NCBI GenBank assembly: GCA_937967285.1
Contig: CALBSU010000302.1
Coordinates: forward strand, 1-9,917
Direction: 5' to 3'
From: an uncultured Acidobacteriota bacterium
Lineage (GTDB): Bacteria > Acidobacteriota > Blastocatellia > RBC074
DNA length: 9,917 nucleotides
The notes below the pieces were generated by a model, which was not told the DNA's origin, made no database searches, and was given only the letters and a program-made list of their open reading frames with translations. Shown one piece after another: positions 1-8,296 of the stretch. The position numbers and the translations under genes were made by a program. Numbering within the stretch: position 1 is the first letter of the stretch; each line of letters begins with the position of its first letter.

Positions 1-15
1 TTCCTACTCCGTTGG

Positions 16-1005
16 TTAAGGTCTGGCGCCGCCGCGCAGGTAGACGAAATCGCCGCGTCGATCATGCGCCCAGGAGGGGGGCGCCTCCGGCGAGCCTTCA
101 TCCGTTCCCTGCGCCTTCTCCGAACCGTAACTGACGGTCTCGACCCTGCCCGGATCGATTCCGAGGCCGACCAGGTAGTCCTTGATCGCCTGCGCGCGAC
201 GATCGCCGAGTCCCAGATTGTACTCCGATGTGCCGCGCGGGTCACAGTTCCCCTCGACGCGGAAGACGATCGAGCGGTTTCCTTCCTGGTTCAGCCAGTC
301 CGCGATGCGGCGCAGCTTGCTCTGCTGGTCTCCGCGGATGGCCGATTCATTGTAATCGAAGTAGATCGGGGAGAGGACGGATCTGAACCGTTCGGCGATG
401 GCGCTCTCGGTGTCGGACGGCTGGGTGGTGCGCGGCCTCTCGGCGGTCGCTGGCCCTGCCGGATCGGTCACGGTAACGCGGACGCTGGCGGTGGCGTTAC
501 CGCCATCGCCGAGGGCGGTCGCGGTATAGGTCGTCGAGACGCGCGGACTGACCTCCACCTCGCCGCTGGCCGGCAGTTCGCGGCCGATGCCGGTGACGGT
601 GACGAACCTCGTGTTCTCCGCGGTCCATTTGAGCATCGTATTCTGTCCGCGCTCGATGCCGCTCGGCTCGGCTCGCAGAGAGATCGTCGGTGCGGCGGAC
701 TTAGTCGAATCGACCTTGACCCTCGCGCTGTCGCGAGCCTCCTTCTTGCCGCGACGCGCGACGACTTCATAACTGGAATCGGCATTCGGCGTAAATGTCT
801 TCGCGCCGATCTTTTCGACCTTCTCACCGTTGAGCTCGATGTTCTTGGCGTTCTTAGTCTCCCAGCTGACGGTGACCGGCTCGCCGGCTTTGATCTCGTC
901 TCGAGTGACCTTGATTTTGGCGGTCGGGGGCGCGCAGGCGGTCAATAGTCCGCCCAGAATGATGATACTGGTCAATAAGGTCGTTCTTGTTTTAAGCCGG
1001 TTCAT
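16..1005 (-). CDS. pal: Pal: peptidoglycan-associated outer-membrane lipoprotein with two Ig-like repeats
   Basis: Outer-membrane lipoprotein that ties the outer membrane to peptidoglycan and is a TolB/TolA partner. Counting from the ATG at 1005 (329 aa), a basic, hydrophobic leader ends in the lipobox LTAC with Cys24 as the lipidated residue. Two Ig-like beta-sandwich repeats follow, about residues 28-98 and 105-181; both show a V/L-x-W strand (VSWET, LKWTA) and a late Y strand (SSYEV, TTYTA). A Pro/Thr/Ser linker leads to the OmpA-type peptidoglycan-binding domain (about 211-325). Its motif GNCDPRGTSEYN and LGDRRA supply Asp255 and Arg270, at the spacing known for diaminopimelate contacts in OmpA domains. 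An ATG at 1014 also opens the frame, but AAGGAG (1020-1015) abuts it, while the same site lies 9 bases from the ATG at 1005. It is the last tol gene visible. The double Ig insertion makes it about twice the length of E. coli Pal. Confidence 0.93.
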   Translation of the reverse strand: MNRLKTRTTLLTSIIILGGLLTACAPPTAKIKVTRDEIKAGEPVTVSWETKNAKNIELNGEKVEKIGAKTFTPNADSSYEVVARRGKKEARDSARVKVDSTKSAAPTISLRAEPSGIERGQNTMLKWTAENTRFVTVTGIGRELPASGEVEVSPRVSTTYTATALGDGGNATASVRVTVTDPAGPATAERPRTTQPSDTESAIAERFRSVLSPIYFDYNESAIRGDQQSKLRRIADWLNQEGNRSIVFRVEGNCDPRGTSEYNLGLGDRRAQAIKDYLVGLGIDPGRVETVSYGSEKAQGTDEGSPEAPPSWAHDRRGDFVYLRGGARP

Positions 1006-1014
1006 TTTGATCAT

Positions 1015-1020
1015 CTCCTT
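1015..1020 (-). promoter_or_regulatory. Shine-Dalgarno site that decides the pal start
   Basis: AAGGAG read on the minus strand. It leaves 9 bases before the ATG at 1005 and none before the ATG at 1014, so the inner ATG is preferred. Confidence 0.7.
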
Positions 1021-1057
1021 GTATTAATATTTCCGGTGACAGCATTGATTAAATCGA

Positions 1058-2353
1058 TCATCGTGCCCAGGCGGGCGACCTGCCGCCGGTGCGCGTGATC
1101 TGTCTCTGATCGCTTCCATCCAGATGCATCTGCCAGATCTGCCAGCGGCCGGTCCGGTTCGACTGAAAAGCGATGTGCCGCCCGTCGGGAGACCAGCAGG
1201 GGCTCTCGTTCCTGCCCGCACTCGTCAATCTGACAACCTGCCGGGTCGCGACATCGGCGACATGAACATTGAAGGTGCCGCCTCCGCCATCCCAGGTGAA
1301 GGCGATAAAGCGCCCGTCAGGCGACCATGAGGGCGAGTCCATCTGGCCGCCCAGAGTCAGGAGCGGCCGCTCATTGGCGCCGTCCGCGCCGATAACGTAG
1401 ATCTGAGGCGATCCGCCGCGATCCGAAATGAAGGCTATCTCCTGCCCTGTTCGCGGATTCCAGCGCGGCGAGATATTGACGGCATTTCTGGTACGGGTCA
1501 GCCTGCGGGCGCCTGACCCGTCGGAGTTCGCAACATAGATCTCCATCCCGCCCCCGTCCTTGCTCGAGGCGAAGGCGATCCGGCCGTCCGGAGCAATCGA
1601 AGGCGATGTTGTCGTTCCGCGGAACTGCGTCGATCCGAGGATCAGCCCGTCCTCTCCGCGGATGACGACATTCGGATAGCCGCTGCGGTATGAGACATAG
1701 GCCAGCCGTTTTCCGTCGGTCGGGAACGAGGGAAACAGAGCGATCGAATTGTCGCGAGTGAACTGACGGCTGCCGTATCCGTCGTAATCGACCATGTGGA
1801 TCTCGCGATTGTTGACGAAGGCGATTTTGGATGAGGCGATACCGTCCTGACCGGTCAGAACCTTGACGATCTGATCCGCCAACTGGTGAGCCATCTCGCG
1901 TCCGTTGCCGCTCAACTGGGCGGTCAGCAGTTGCTGCCGTGTCTTGACGTCGAAGAGAAAGCCCTGCGCCTGCTCAGGTCCGGTCAGGCTGCCGAAGGCC
2001 ACGTAATCCGCCTTGACCGGTTCATTGAGCCATTCGTCGTAACGCAGCGTCGCCGGATCGGCGAGCAGAGTTTTGGGATAGAGGCTCTTGCCGACAAGGT
2101 TCGCGACCGCCGCGAATCGCAGATCGTTCCAGAGCGTTTCATTGAAGGTCGCAAGCGCCTGACCGGCTCCCGATGCCCTGAGCTGGAAATCGGCCACCGC
2201 CAGCGAGGGTCCGCTGCCCGGAGCGACGATGATGGTGCCGATCTGACGACGCAGATCTTCCTGCGGTTCCTGCTGCGCAAAGTGCGGCCTGACAACCGGA
2301 GCAGTCAGCACCAGTATCAGAAGTAACGGGATTCTCTTCATTCCTTCTCTCAT
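1058..2353 (-). CDS. tolB: TolB: periplasmic beta-propeller of the Tol-Pal system
   Basis: Periplasmic TolB, which binds Pal and relays TolA action. The 431-residue product starts with a Sec-type signal (hydrophobic LLLILVLTAPVV, likely cut near HFA-QQ at 26). The N-terminal alpha/beta domain spans about 34-170 (IIVAPGSGP, LAVADF). A six-bladed propeller follows with PD40/WD40-like repeats, each a W/S-P-D-G-R then I-A-F: near 175, 210 (PTDGKRLAYV), 253 (APDGRIAFAS), 298 (GQEIAFISDRGG), 343 (SWSPDGRFIAF) and 386 (CWSPDGRHIAF), closing with SPAWAR. Length and architecture are normal for TolB. The start is uncertain: ATG at 2353 has AGGA only 3 bases upstream, and ATG at 2341, which gives the more typical MKRIPLL signal start, has AAGGA directly against it. 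The gene begins 11 bases after the TolA-like gene and lies 52 bases before pal, so it sits in one operon with them. Confidence 0.94.
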   Translation of the reverse strand: MREGMKRIPLLLILVLTAPVVRPHFAQQEPQEDLRRQIGTIIVAPGSGPSLAVADFQLRASGAGQALATFNETLWNDLRFAAVANLVGKSLYPKTLLADPATLRYDEWLNEPVKADYVAFGSLTGPEQAQGFLFDVKTRQQLLTAQLSGNGREMAHQLADQIVKVLTGQDGIASSKIAFVNNREIHMVDYDGYGSRQFTRDNSIALFPSFPTDGKRLAYVSYRSGYPNVVIRGEDGLILGSTQFRGTTTSPSIAPDGRIAFASSKDGGGMEIYVANSDGSGARRLTRTRNAVNISPRWNPRTGQEIAFISDRGGSPQIYVIGADGANERPLLTLGGQMDSPSWSPDGRFIAFTWDGGGGTFNVHVADVATRQVVRLTSAGRNESPCWSPDGRHIAFQSNRTGRWQIWQMHLDGSDQRQITRTGGRSPAWAR

Positions 2354-2364
2354 TATTCCTTAAA

Positions 2365-3171
2365 TTATTTCGGATACCTGAACCATATCTCCGCCGTGGC
2401 CTCCTGCGCGCCGAGCAGAAAACCGTTCGGAAACGGGGGGAGAGGATTCGAGGCCAGGATCGCTCTTTCAGCGGCGAAGTTGACCAGCTCGATCGGGCTG
2501 CGCCGCTTGATCTGCGCCAGCCTGCCGTTGACGATCGAAAGAATCCTGCCGTCCCGCGCAATCCTCAGCTCTACGACAACGTACTGAGTCGAGGAGACAT
2601 CGGCCGTGGCCGGCGGATTGTAATTGCGACTCAGTATGAGCTGTATCCGGCGGCCGTATTCGGAGCCTCCGGGGACCCCGGAAGCACCGGAAGCGCCGCC
2701 TCCGCCGATGCCGATGCCGCCGCTCATCGCCGGCTGCTGAGTTCCGGAGCTTCGGCCAACCTCGACACTCGTACCGGCCGAACTCCCGCGCATCGGCTCG
2801 CGCGTCACCAGCCGATCCCGCCGGGCGTCGGTCGGCCGCTCAGTTCTGACAGTCTTCTCTTCAGGCTTCTCGGGCCTCGTTTCTGATGGCAGCGCCTCGG
2901 CATCATCCTTCGGACGGACGGTCTCCAGCAGCTCGTTATTTACCGCCCCGGCGTCGTCTCCGAGCGTCGTCACCCTTCGCGGAACAGACAACCCGAGCGT
3001 CCCCGCATCCACCACGCCGACCTCGATAGCGCCGTCGCCGCCGTCCTGCCCTTCTCCCGCCGCCACGATCTGCGTGCTCAGCGGATGCCGGAAAAAGATG
3101 AAGAGCGCGATCAGCAGACCGGCATGCAGCGCGGCCGATAGCAGAGTCCCTGATCTTCTGTCTCTGTCCAC
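2365..3171 (-). CDS. tolA: TolA/TonB-like inner-membrane energy transducer
   Basis: Likely the TolA of this system, coupling the TolQR proton motor to TolB/Pal. The 268-residue protein has a short basic N-terminus, one membrane segment at about 8-27, and within it the Ser12-x3-His16 pattern (SAALH). The same spacing is known in TolA and TonB, where those residues are needed for contact with the QR/ExbBD motor. Residues about 80-145 are charged and Pro-rich, suited to spanning the periplasm; 148-170 is a Gly/Ser linker. The end (about 171-268: YGRRIQLILSRNYNPP, LPPFPNG, EIWFRYPK) is a TonB/TolA C-terminal domain. It is much shorter than E. coli TolA (421 aa) and lacks the long Ala/Lys helix, so it may be labelled TonB-family in databases; its position between tolR and tolB argues for TolA. 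Start is GTG with only a weak AGG upstream; the gap to tolR is 11 bases. Confidence 0.85.
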   Translation of the reverse strand: MDRDRRSGTLLSAALHAGLLIALFIFFRHPLSTQIVAAGEGQDGGDGAIEVGVVDAGTLGLSVPRRVTTLGDDAGAVNNELLETVRPKDDAEALPSETRPEKPEEKTVRTERPTDARRDRLVTREPMRGSSAGTSVEVGRSSGTQQPAMSGGIGIGGGGASGASGVPGGSEYGRRIQLILSRNYNPPATADVSSTQYVVVELRIARDGRILSIVNGRLAQIKRRSPIELVNFAAERAILASNPLPPFPNGFLLGAQEATAEIWFRYPK

Positions 3172-3182
3172 TTGCAGATCGC

Positions 3183-3611
3183 CTATCTTCTGGTTGGTTC
3201 CGTGACCAGACTGACGGTTGCATTCGCCCTCCTGGCCTGGTCAAGTACGTAAGCGATGACGCGGTACGGCGTCTCACCGTCGCCGCGCAGGTAGATTCGA
3301 CGGTCAGTCGAGCCTTCCAGTCTCTTGTTGAGCAGCTCCGGAAGATCATCGATCCTGACGGGCCGGCGCTCATCCTTCCCGCTCAGATAGACCGATCCTT
3401 CCCGGTCGACCGACAGAATCAGGGCCCTCGGGGTCGCTTCCTCGGACTTCGCTTCGCGTGTCTTCGGCAAATTGACCTGGATCCCTGTCTGCAGGATCGG
3501 CGCAGTGACCATAAAAATGATCAGCAGCACGAGCATGACGTCGACCAGCGGAGTTACGTTGATCTCAGCCAGCGCCGTCTGCGTCCTTCCGTTTCGATTC
3601 GTGAATGCCAT
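3183..3611 (-). CDS. tolR: TolR: ExbD/TolR family proton-channel subunit
   Basis: Inner-membrane subunit of the TolQR proton motor. The 142-residue protein has a short cytoplasmic tail, then the signature INVTPLVDVMLVLLIIFMV, a single membrane helix at about 22-40. Asp24 in PLVDV matches the conserved proton-carrying Asp of ExbD/TolR (Asp23 in E. coli TolR). A periplasmic dimerisation domain follows (about 60-138), including TPYRVIAYVLDQARRA, typical of the family. Length is normal. The ATG lies 3 bases after the tolQ stop (TAG-GGG-ATG on the minus strand), which suggests translational coupling to tolQ; no well-spaced strong Shine-Dalgarno is visible. ExbD is the paralogous alternative, but tolB and pal downstream support TolR. 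Confidence 0.94.
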   Translation of the reverse strand: MAFTNRNGRTQTALAEINVTPLVDVMLVLLIIFMVTAPILQTGIQVNLPKTREAKSEEATPRALILSVDREGSVYLSGKDERRPVRIDDLPELLNKRLEGSTDRRIYLRGDGETPYRVIAYVLDQARRANATVSLVTEPTRR

Positions 3612-3614
3612 CCC

Positions 3615-4310
<696 letters not shown>

Positions 4311-4318
4311 TGATTCCG

Positions 4319-4322
4319 CTCC
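4319..4322 (-). promoter_or_regulatory. Shine-Dalgarno site supporting a TTG start of tolQ
   Basis: GGAG on the minus strand, 8 bases before TTG 4310-4308. No comparable site precedes the alternative GTG at 4364. Confidence 0.45.
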
Positions 4323-4423
4323 ATGTATGAATTCCGGCCAGAAAAGTAACCCCTGACCGTTCACCGATCAGCAGGTAATTAGCACTTTTGCAGTCTGGAA
4401 CTGTTCAGTCTAGAAGTTGAATT

Positions 4424-4452
4424 ATGGTATCATGCGTCCATATCCGGTTCAA
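4424..4452 (-). promoter_or_regulatory. Candidate sigma-70 promoter of the tol operon
   Basis: On the minus strand, TTGAAC (4452-4447), a 17-base spacer and TACCAT (4429-4424) match the -35 and -10 boxes at 4 of 6 positions each. Transcription would start near 4417, giving a leader of roughly 105 bases to the TTG start. The match is moderate, but the position, in the divergent gap just upstream of tolQ, is right. Confidence 0.4.
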
Positions 4453-4511
4453 GAAACCCTTCTACCGCAGAAATAGCCATAACTGACCGATAACGAGCCG
4501 GATGATGAGAT

Positions 4512-4517
4512 TACAAT
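4512..4517 (+). promoter_or_regulatory. Weak candidate -10 box of the exported-protein gene
   Basis: TACAAT matches the sigma-70 -10 consensus at 5 of 6 positions, but no convincing -35 lies 16-18 bases upstream (GATAAC at 4489-4494). If used, the transcript would start near 4524 and carry the hairpin at 4534-4551 in a leader of about 56 bases. The rest of 4365-4579 shows no gene. Confidence 0.25.
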
Positions 4518-4533
4518 AAAATAATCGAGTCAG

Positions 4534-4551
4534 ACCGACCTCAGGGTCGGT
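4534..4551 (+). other. Leader hairpin upstream of the exported-protein gene
   Basis: ACCGACC - TCAG - GGTCGGT gives a perfect 7-bp stem with a 4-base loop. It ends 13 bases before the Shine-Dalgarno of the plus-strand gene. No T-run follows on the plus strand, so it is not a usual terminator. It could stabilise the message or modulate translation, which is inference. Confidence 0.45.
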
Positions 4552-4564
4552 ATTCGGCCTTAAC

Positions 4565-4572
4565 AAAGGAGA
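4565..4572 (+). promoter_or_regulatory. Strong Shine-Dalgarno of the exported-protein gene
   Basis: AAAGGAGA lies 7 bases before the ATG at 4580. It is one of the two best ribosome-binding sites in the window and supports this short plus-strand frame as a real gene. Confidence 0.75.
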
Positions 4573-4579
4573 GCAAGCC

Positions 4580-5056
4580 ATGATCAGACGGTATTTCCCT
4601 GCCGTATCCTTATCATTTGCTGTCATCCTTTGCCTCTCTACAGTTTTCGTAGTCAGAGCGGATGTCAGCCCAATCGCCAACTTACAGGATCCGGCTCCTG
4701 CGCCGGTAAAAGTGATGCAGGAATTCAAAGGCGTCAGTCTCGGAATGAGTCGCGATGAGATCAAGAAAGCCCTCGGAAACTCGTCGTCCTCGACAGACAC
4801 CAGCGCGGACTACAAGTTCGACGGCGACAACATTCTCACCGTTCATTACGACAACGATAAAGTGAAGGCGATTCAGATAGCTTTTTACGAAGACAAGAAT
4901 ATCCCCGACTGGAAGGACGTCGTGGGAGATGCCGAGATCAGCGAAAGCGAAAACGGTGCGAGACACGCAAGGAAGGTTGTCACGGCGGGCAACTTCTGGG
5001 TTTCGATGTGGCGGAACAAGGATGGCTCGATGACCAGGATCACGATCAGTCACTGA
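4580..5056 (+). CDS. Small exported protein of unknown function
   Basis: I do not recognise a named family. The 158-residue product starts with a basic N-terminus (MIRRY) and a hydrophobic stretch (about 8-25), likely cut after VRA at 27. Cys18 is not in a good lipobox, so a soluble periplasmic or secreted protein is more likely than a lipoprotein. The mature part holds GVSLGMSRDEIKKALG (about 51-66), the G-x-S/T-x-x-E-V/I-x-x-x-L-G pattern seen in small SmpA/OmlA- or BLIP-like envelope proteins. It then has alternating strands (LTVHYDNDKVKAIQIAF) and ends in a strand (MTRITISH). No catalytic motif is visible. It is the only plus-strand gene, divergent from tolQ and convergent with atpC, so it is its own transcription unit. 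Its codons look less GC-rich than those of its neighbours. An envelope role is suggested only by export and location. Confidence 0.8.
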   Translation: MIRRYFPAVSLSFAVILCLSTVFVVRADVSPIANLQDPAPAPVKVMQEFKGVSLGMSRDEIKKALGNSSSSTDTSADYKFDGDNILTVHYDNDKVKAIQIAFYEDKNIPDWKDVVGDAEISESENGARHARKVVTAGNFWVSMWRNKDGSMTRITISH

Positions 5057-5061
5057 TACTG

Positions 5062-5078
5062 CCGCGGAAAAACCGCGG
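5062..5078 (+). other. Small hairpin sharing bases with the terminator
   Basis: CCGCGG (5062-5067), loop AAAAA, CCGCGG (5073-5078). The right arm is also part of the left arm of the 5074-5129 stem, so the two structures exclude each other. Confidence 0.5.
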
Positions 5079-5129
5079 GGGATACGAAGCAACCGGTCGC
5101 TGACGCCCGGTAACTTCGTATCCCCCGCG
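5074..5129. terminator. Bidirectional transcription terminator between converging genes
   Basis: A perfect 16-base inverted repeat: CGCGGGGGATACGAAG at 5074-5089 pairs with CTTCGTATCCCCCGCG at 5114-5129. The 24-base gap can form an inner 5-bp stem (ACCGG 5092-5096 with CCGGT 5107-5111). Read on the minus strand, the stem is followed by GGTTTTTCC, a fair U-tract for ending atpC transcription. On the plus strand only GTTTA follows, so termination of the exported-protein gene would rely mainly on the stem. It begins 17 bases after the plus-strand stop and ends 18 bases from the atpC stop, the expected place for a shared terminator. Confidence 0.75.
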
Positions 5130-5147
5130 TTTACTGATCTTCGAGTG

Positions 5148-5558
5148 CTAACCCTGTCCCCTGGCCGCCAGCTGGACGCGAATCATTGCGCGCTGCAGCT
5201 TCAGTTCGGCTTGCGCGAAATCGACGTCATCTCCGTTCTGGGCGATTCGCTTCTCGGCCCGTTCGAGTGCCCGGCGGGCCCTCTCGAGGTCGATCTCCTC
5301 GGACCTTTCGGCGACGTCCGAAAGGACTGACACCTGGTCCGGGAGAACCTCTGCAAATCCCCCGCTGACGTGCAGCAACTTCTTATCGCCTCCCGACCGA
5401 TAGGTCAGGATGCCTGTCTTGAGTTGCGAAATCAGGGCAGTGTGATTGGGAAGAATTCCCAGTTCCCCGTTCAAACCCGGAATGACGACCTCATCGACCG
5501 ATACGCTGAGGACGAGTCTTTCCGGCGTCAAAACTTCCAGTTTTATCTTGTCCGCCAT
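5148..5558 (-). CDS. atpC: ATP synthase F1 subunit epsilon
   Basis: Epsilon subunit of F1, part of the rotor stalk; it links gamma to the c-ring and can inhibit ATP hydrolysis. The 136-residue protein has the N-terminal beta-sandwich (about 1-85) with typical motifs KLEVLTPERLV, GLNGELGILPNHTALIS and VSGGFAEVLPDQVSVL. A C-terminal two-helix region follows (about 88-133; ERARRALERAEKRI and FAQAELKLQRAMIRV). Length is normal. GAGGG lies 7 bases before the ATG. The gene starts 13 bases after the atpD stop, so the pair is co-transcribed, and the strong inverted repeat downstream ends the unit. Confidence 0.96.
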   Translation of the reverse strand: MADKIKLEVLTPERLVLSVSVDEVVIPGLNGELGILPNHTALISQLKTGILTYRSGGDKKLLHVSGGFAEVLPDQVSVLSDVAERSEEIDLERARRALERAEKRIAQNGDDVDFAQAELKLQRAMIRVQLAARGQG

Positions 5559-5571
5559 TGTTCGCCCTCAG

Positions 5572-7140
<1,569 letters not shown>

Positions 7141-7183
7141 TCAAGTCGCAGGTGAACTTATGATTGCCCAGTTAAAGGAATGG

Positions 7184-7212
7184 AGTGTAGCACGACCGAA
7201 CACTTAATCCAA
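7184..7212 (-). promoter_or_regulatory. Candidate promoter of atpDC with extended -10
   Basis: On the minus strand, TTGGAT (7212-7207), 17 bases, then TACACT (7189-7184) preceded by TG in TGCTACACT, an extended -10. Transcription would start near 7177 and give a leader of about 154 bases before the atpD ATG at 7023. The -35 matches weakly (TTG only); the extended -10 and position are the main support. The remainder of 7078-7257 shows no gene and no clear terminator for the upstream unit. Confidence 0.5.
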
Positions 7213-7257
7213 CCTCGGCAACGGACTTTGTGAATTATTTATCCAACATTATTAAGG

Positions 7258-8268
7258 TCAATCGATTCTAAGGACGATCTTGCCGAACTGAGTCGCCTCG
7301 GCCATCCGGCGATGAGCGTCCGGGGCATCGGCCAGCGGAAAGACATGGTCGACCACGGGTTTCATCGCGGGGTCTGAGTACATTTCGAGGAGCGATGCGA
7401 ATTCACGGGGGCTGCCCATGGTCGTGCCCATCATTGTCAGCTGTTTGAAGAAGAACCGGTAAAGGTCCAGATTGCGCGCCAGTCCGGTCGTTGCACCGTA
7501 AAAGACGATCCGGCCGCCGGGTCTGATGATCTTGACGGCGGTTTCGAGGGTTTCGCCGCCGGCGCTGTCGATGACGACATCGGGGCCGGCGCCACCCGCG
7601 AGCGCGGCAACCTCCTTGCCCCAGTCCTGATTCCGGTAGTTGGCGCCGCCCGAGGCGCCGAGTTTCCGTGCCATCTCTATCTTTTCGTCGCTGCTCGATG
7701 TGACAACGACCTTTGCCCCGAGTCTGACGGCGATCTGCATTGCGAAGAGGGCGACTCCGCCGCCGATTCCGGTCACGAGCACGGTCTCGCCCGGCTGGAC
7801 CTTCGCTCTGGTAACGACCGACCTGAATGCGGTCAGCCCGGCAAGCGGCAGAGCGGCAGCCTCCTCGAAAGTGAGATGAGCCGGCTTCGGATGCAGGTTG
7901 ACCGCAGGAATCCGGATCCTCTCCGCGAATGTCCCGTCCTCAGGCATTCCCAGGATGCGATAGCTGCGTCCCTGAATGTGCTCATCCGGGCCCCACTCAA
8001 GACCGGGTTCGATGACGACTTGCGATCCGATCAGCTCGGAATTGACTCCCTCGCCGACCGACTCGACCACACCCGCGCCATCGCTCCCCAGAATCGCCGG
8101 CAGTTTGATCCCGGGATACAGTTTATTAATGATGAAGACATCTCTGTGGTTGAGAGCCGCCGCTTTGAGCCGGACCACGGCTTCGCCGGGGCCGGGTTGA
8201 GGATCCGGGATCTCCTCCAGCCTGAGGTTGTCGTAATTTCCGAGTTCGTGCAGAACTATCGCTTTCAT
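7258..8268 (-). CDS. Zinc-less MDR-family NAD(P)H-dependent oxidoreductase (quinone-reductase-like)
   Basis: Medium-chain dehydrogenase/reductase that probably moves hydride between NAD(P)H and a carbonyl, enone or quinone; the substrate cannot be read. The 336-residue protein has the GroES-like N-terminal domain (about 1-125; PGPGEAVVRLKAAALNHRDV, GSDGAGVVESVGEGV). The Rossmann domain follows (about 126-270), with the cofactor loop TGIGGGVA at 166-173 and SSSDEK at 191-196 after the second strand, where NADPH-preferring members often carry small polar residues. The protein has no cysteine at all, so it cannot hold the four-Cys structural zinc or the catalytic Cys of zinc alcohol dehydrogenases; LNHRD stands in the latter position. 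That fits the quinone oxidoreductase branch. AAAGGAG lies 7 bases before the ATG. It begins 28 bases after the thioesterase stop and appears to be the last gene of that unit. Confidence 0.88.
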   Translation of the reverse strand: MKAIVLHELGNYDNLRLEEIPDPQPGPGEAVVRLKAAALNHRDVFIINKLYPGIKLPAILGSDGAGVVESVGEGVNSELIGSQVVIEPGLEWGPDEHIQGRSYRILGMPEDGTFAERIRIPAVNLHPKPAHLTFEEAAALPLAGLTAFRSVVTRAKVQPGETVLVTGIGGGVALFAMQIAVRLGAKVVVTSSSDEKIEMARKLGASGGANYRNQDWGKEVAALAGGAGPDVVIDSAGGETLETAVKIIRPGGRIVFYGATTGLARNLDLYRFFFKQLTMMGTTMGSPREFASLLEMYSDPAMKPVVDHVFPLADAPDAHRRMAEATQFGKIVLRID

Positions 8269-8296
8269 CAGTTTTCTCCTTTTCCTCTCGGCGCCC

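Noticed and set aside
1..15. Start of a cpoB/ybgF gene after pal
   Set aside because: Only 15 bases follow the pal stop in the window. A TPR-protein gene often comes next in tol operons, but nothing here shows it.
64..948. Long plus-strand open frame of 294 codons opposite pal
   Set aside because: It is fully antisense to a well-supported lipoprotein gene, its translation is Arg/Gly/Asp-rich without domain motifs, and it has no ribosome-binding site worth noting. It is a shadow frame of GC-rich DNA.
2668..2682. TCCGGGG-A-CCCCGGA inverted repeat inside the TolA-like gene
   Set aside because: It lies in the low-complexity Gly/Pro/Ser linker, where GC-rich codons make such symmetry likely by chance, and no U-run follows.
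4418..4446. TTGAAT ... ATATCC as a plus-strand promoter
   Set aside because: The -10 match is poor and it overlaps the better minus-strand candidate for tolQ.
4462..4800. Minus-strand open frame across the divergent region and the exported-protein gene
   Set aside because: No ribosome-binding site or family motif, and it overlaps the better supported plus-strand gene with its strong Shine-Dalgarno and signal peptide.
7213..7257. AT-rich stretch after the MDR gene as a terminator
   Set aside because: I could not find a GC-rich stem with a T-run; AT-richness alone does not support a terminator call.
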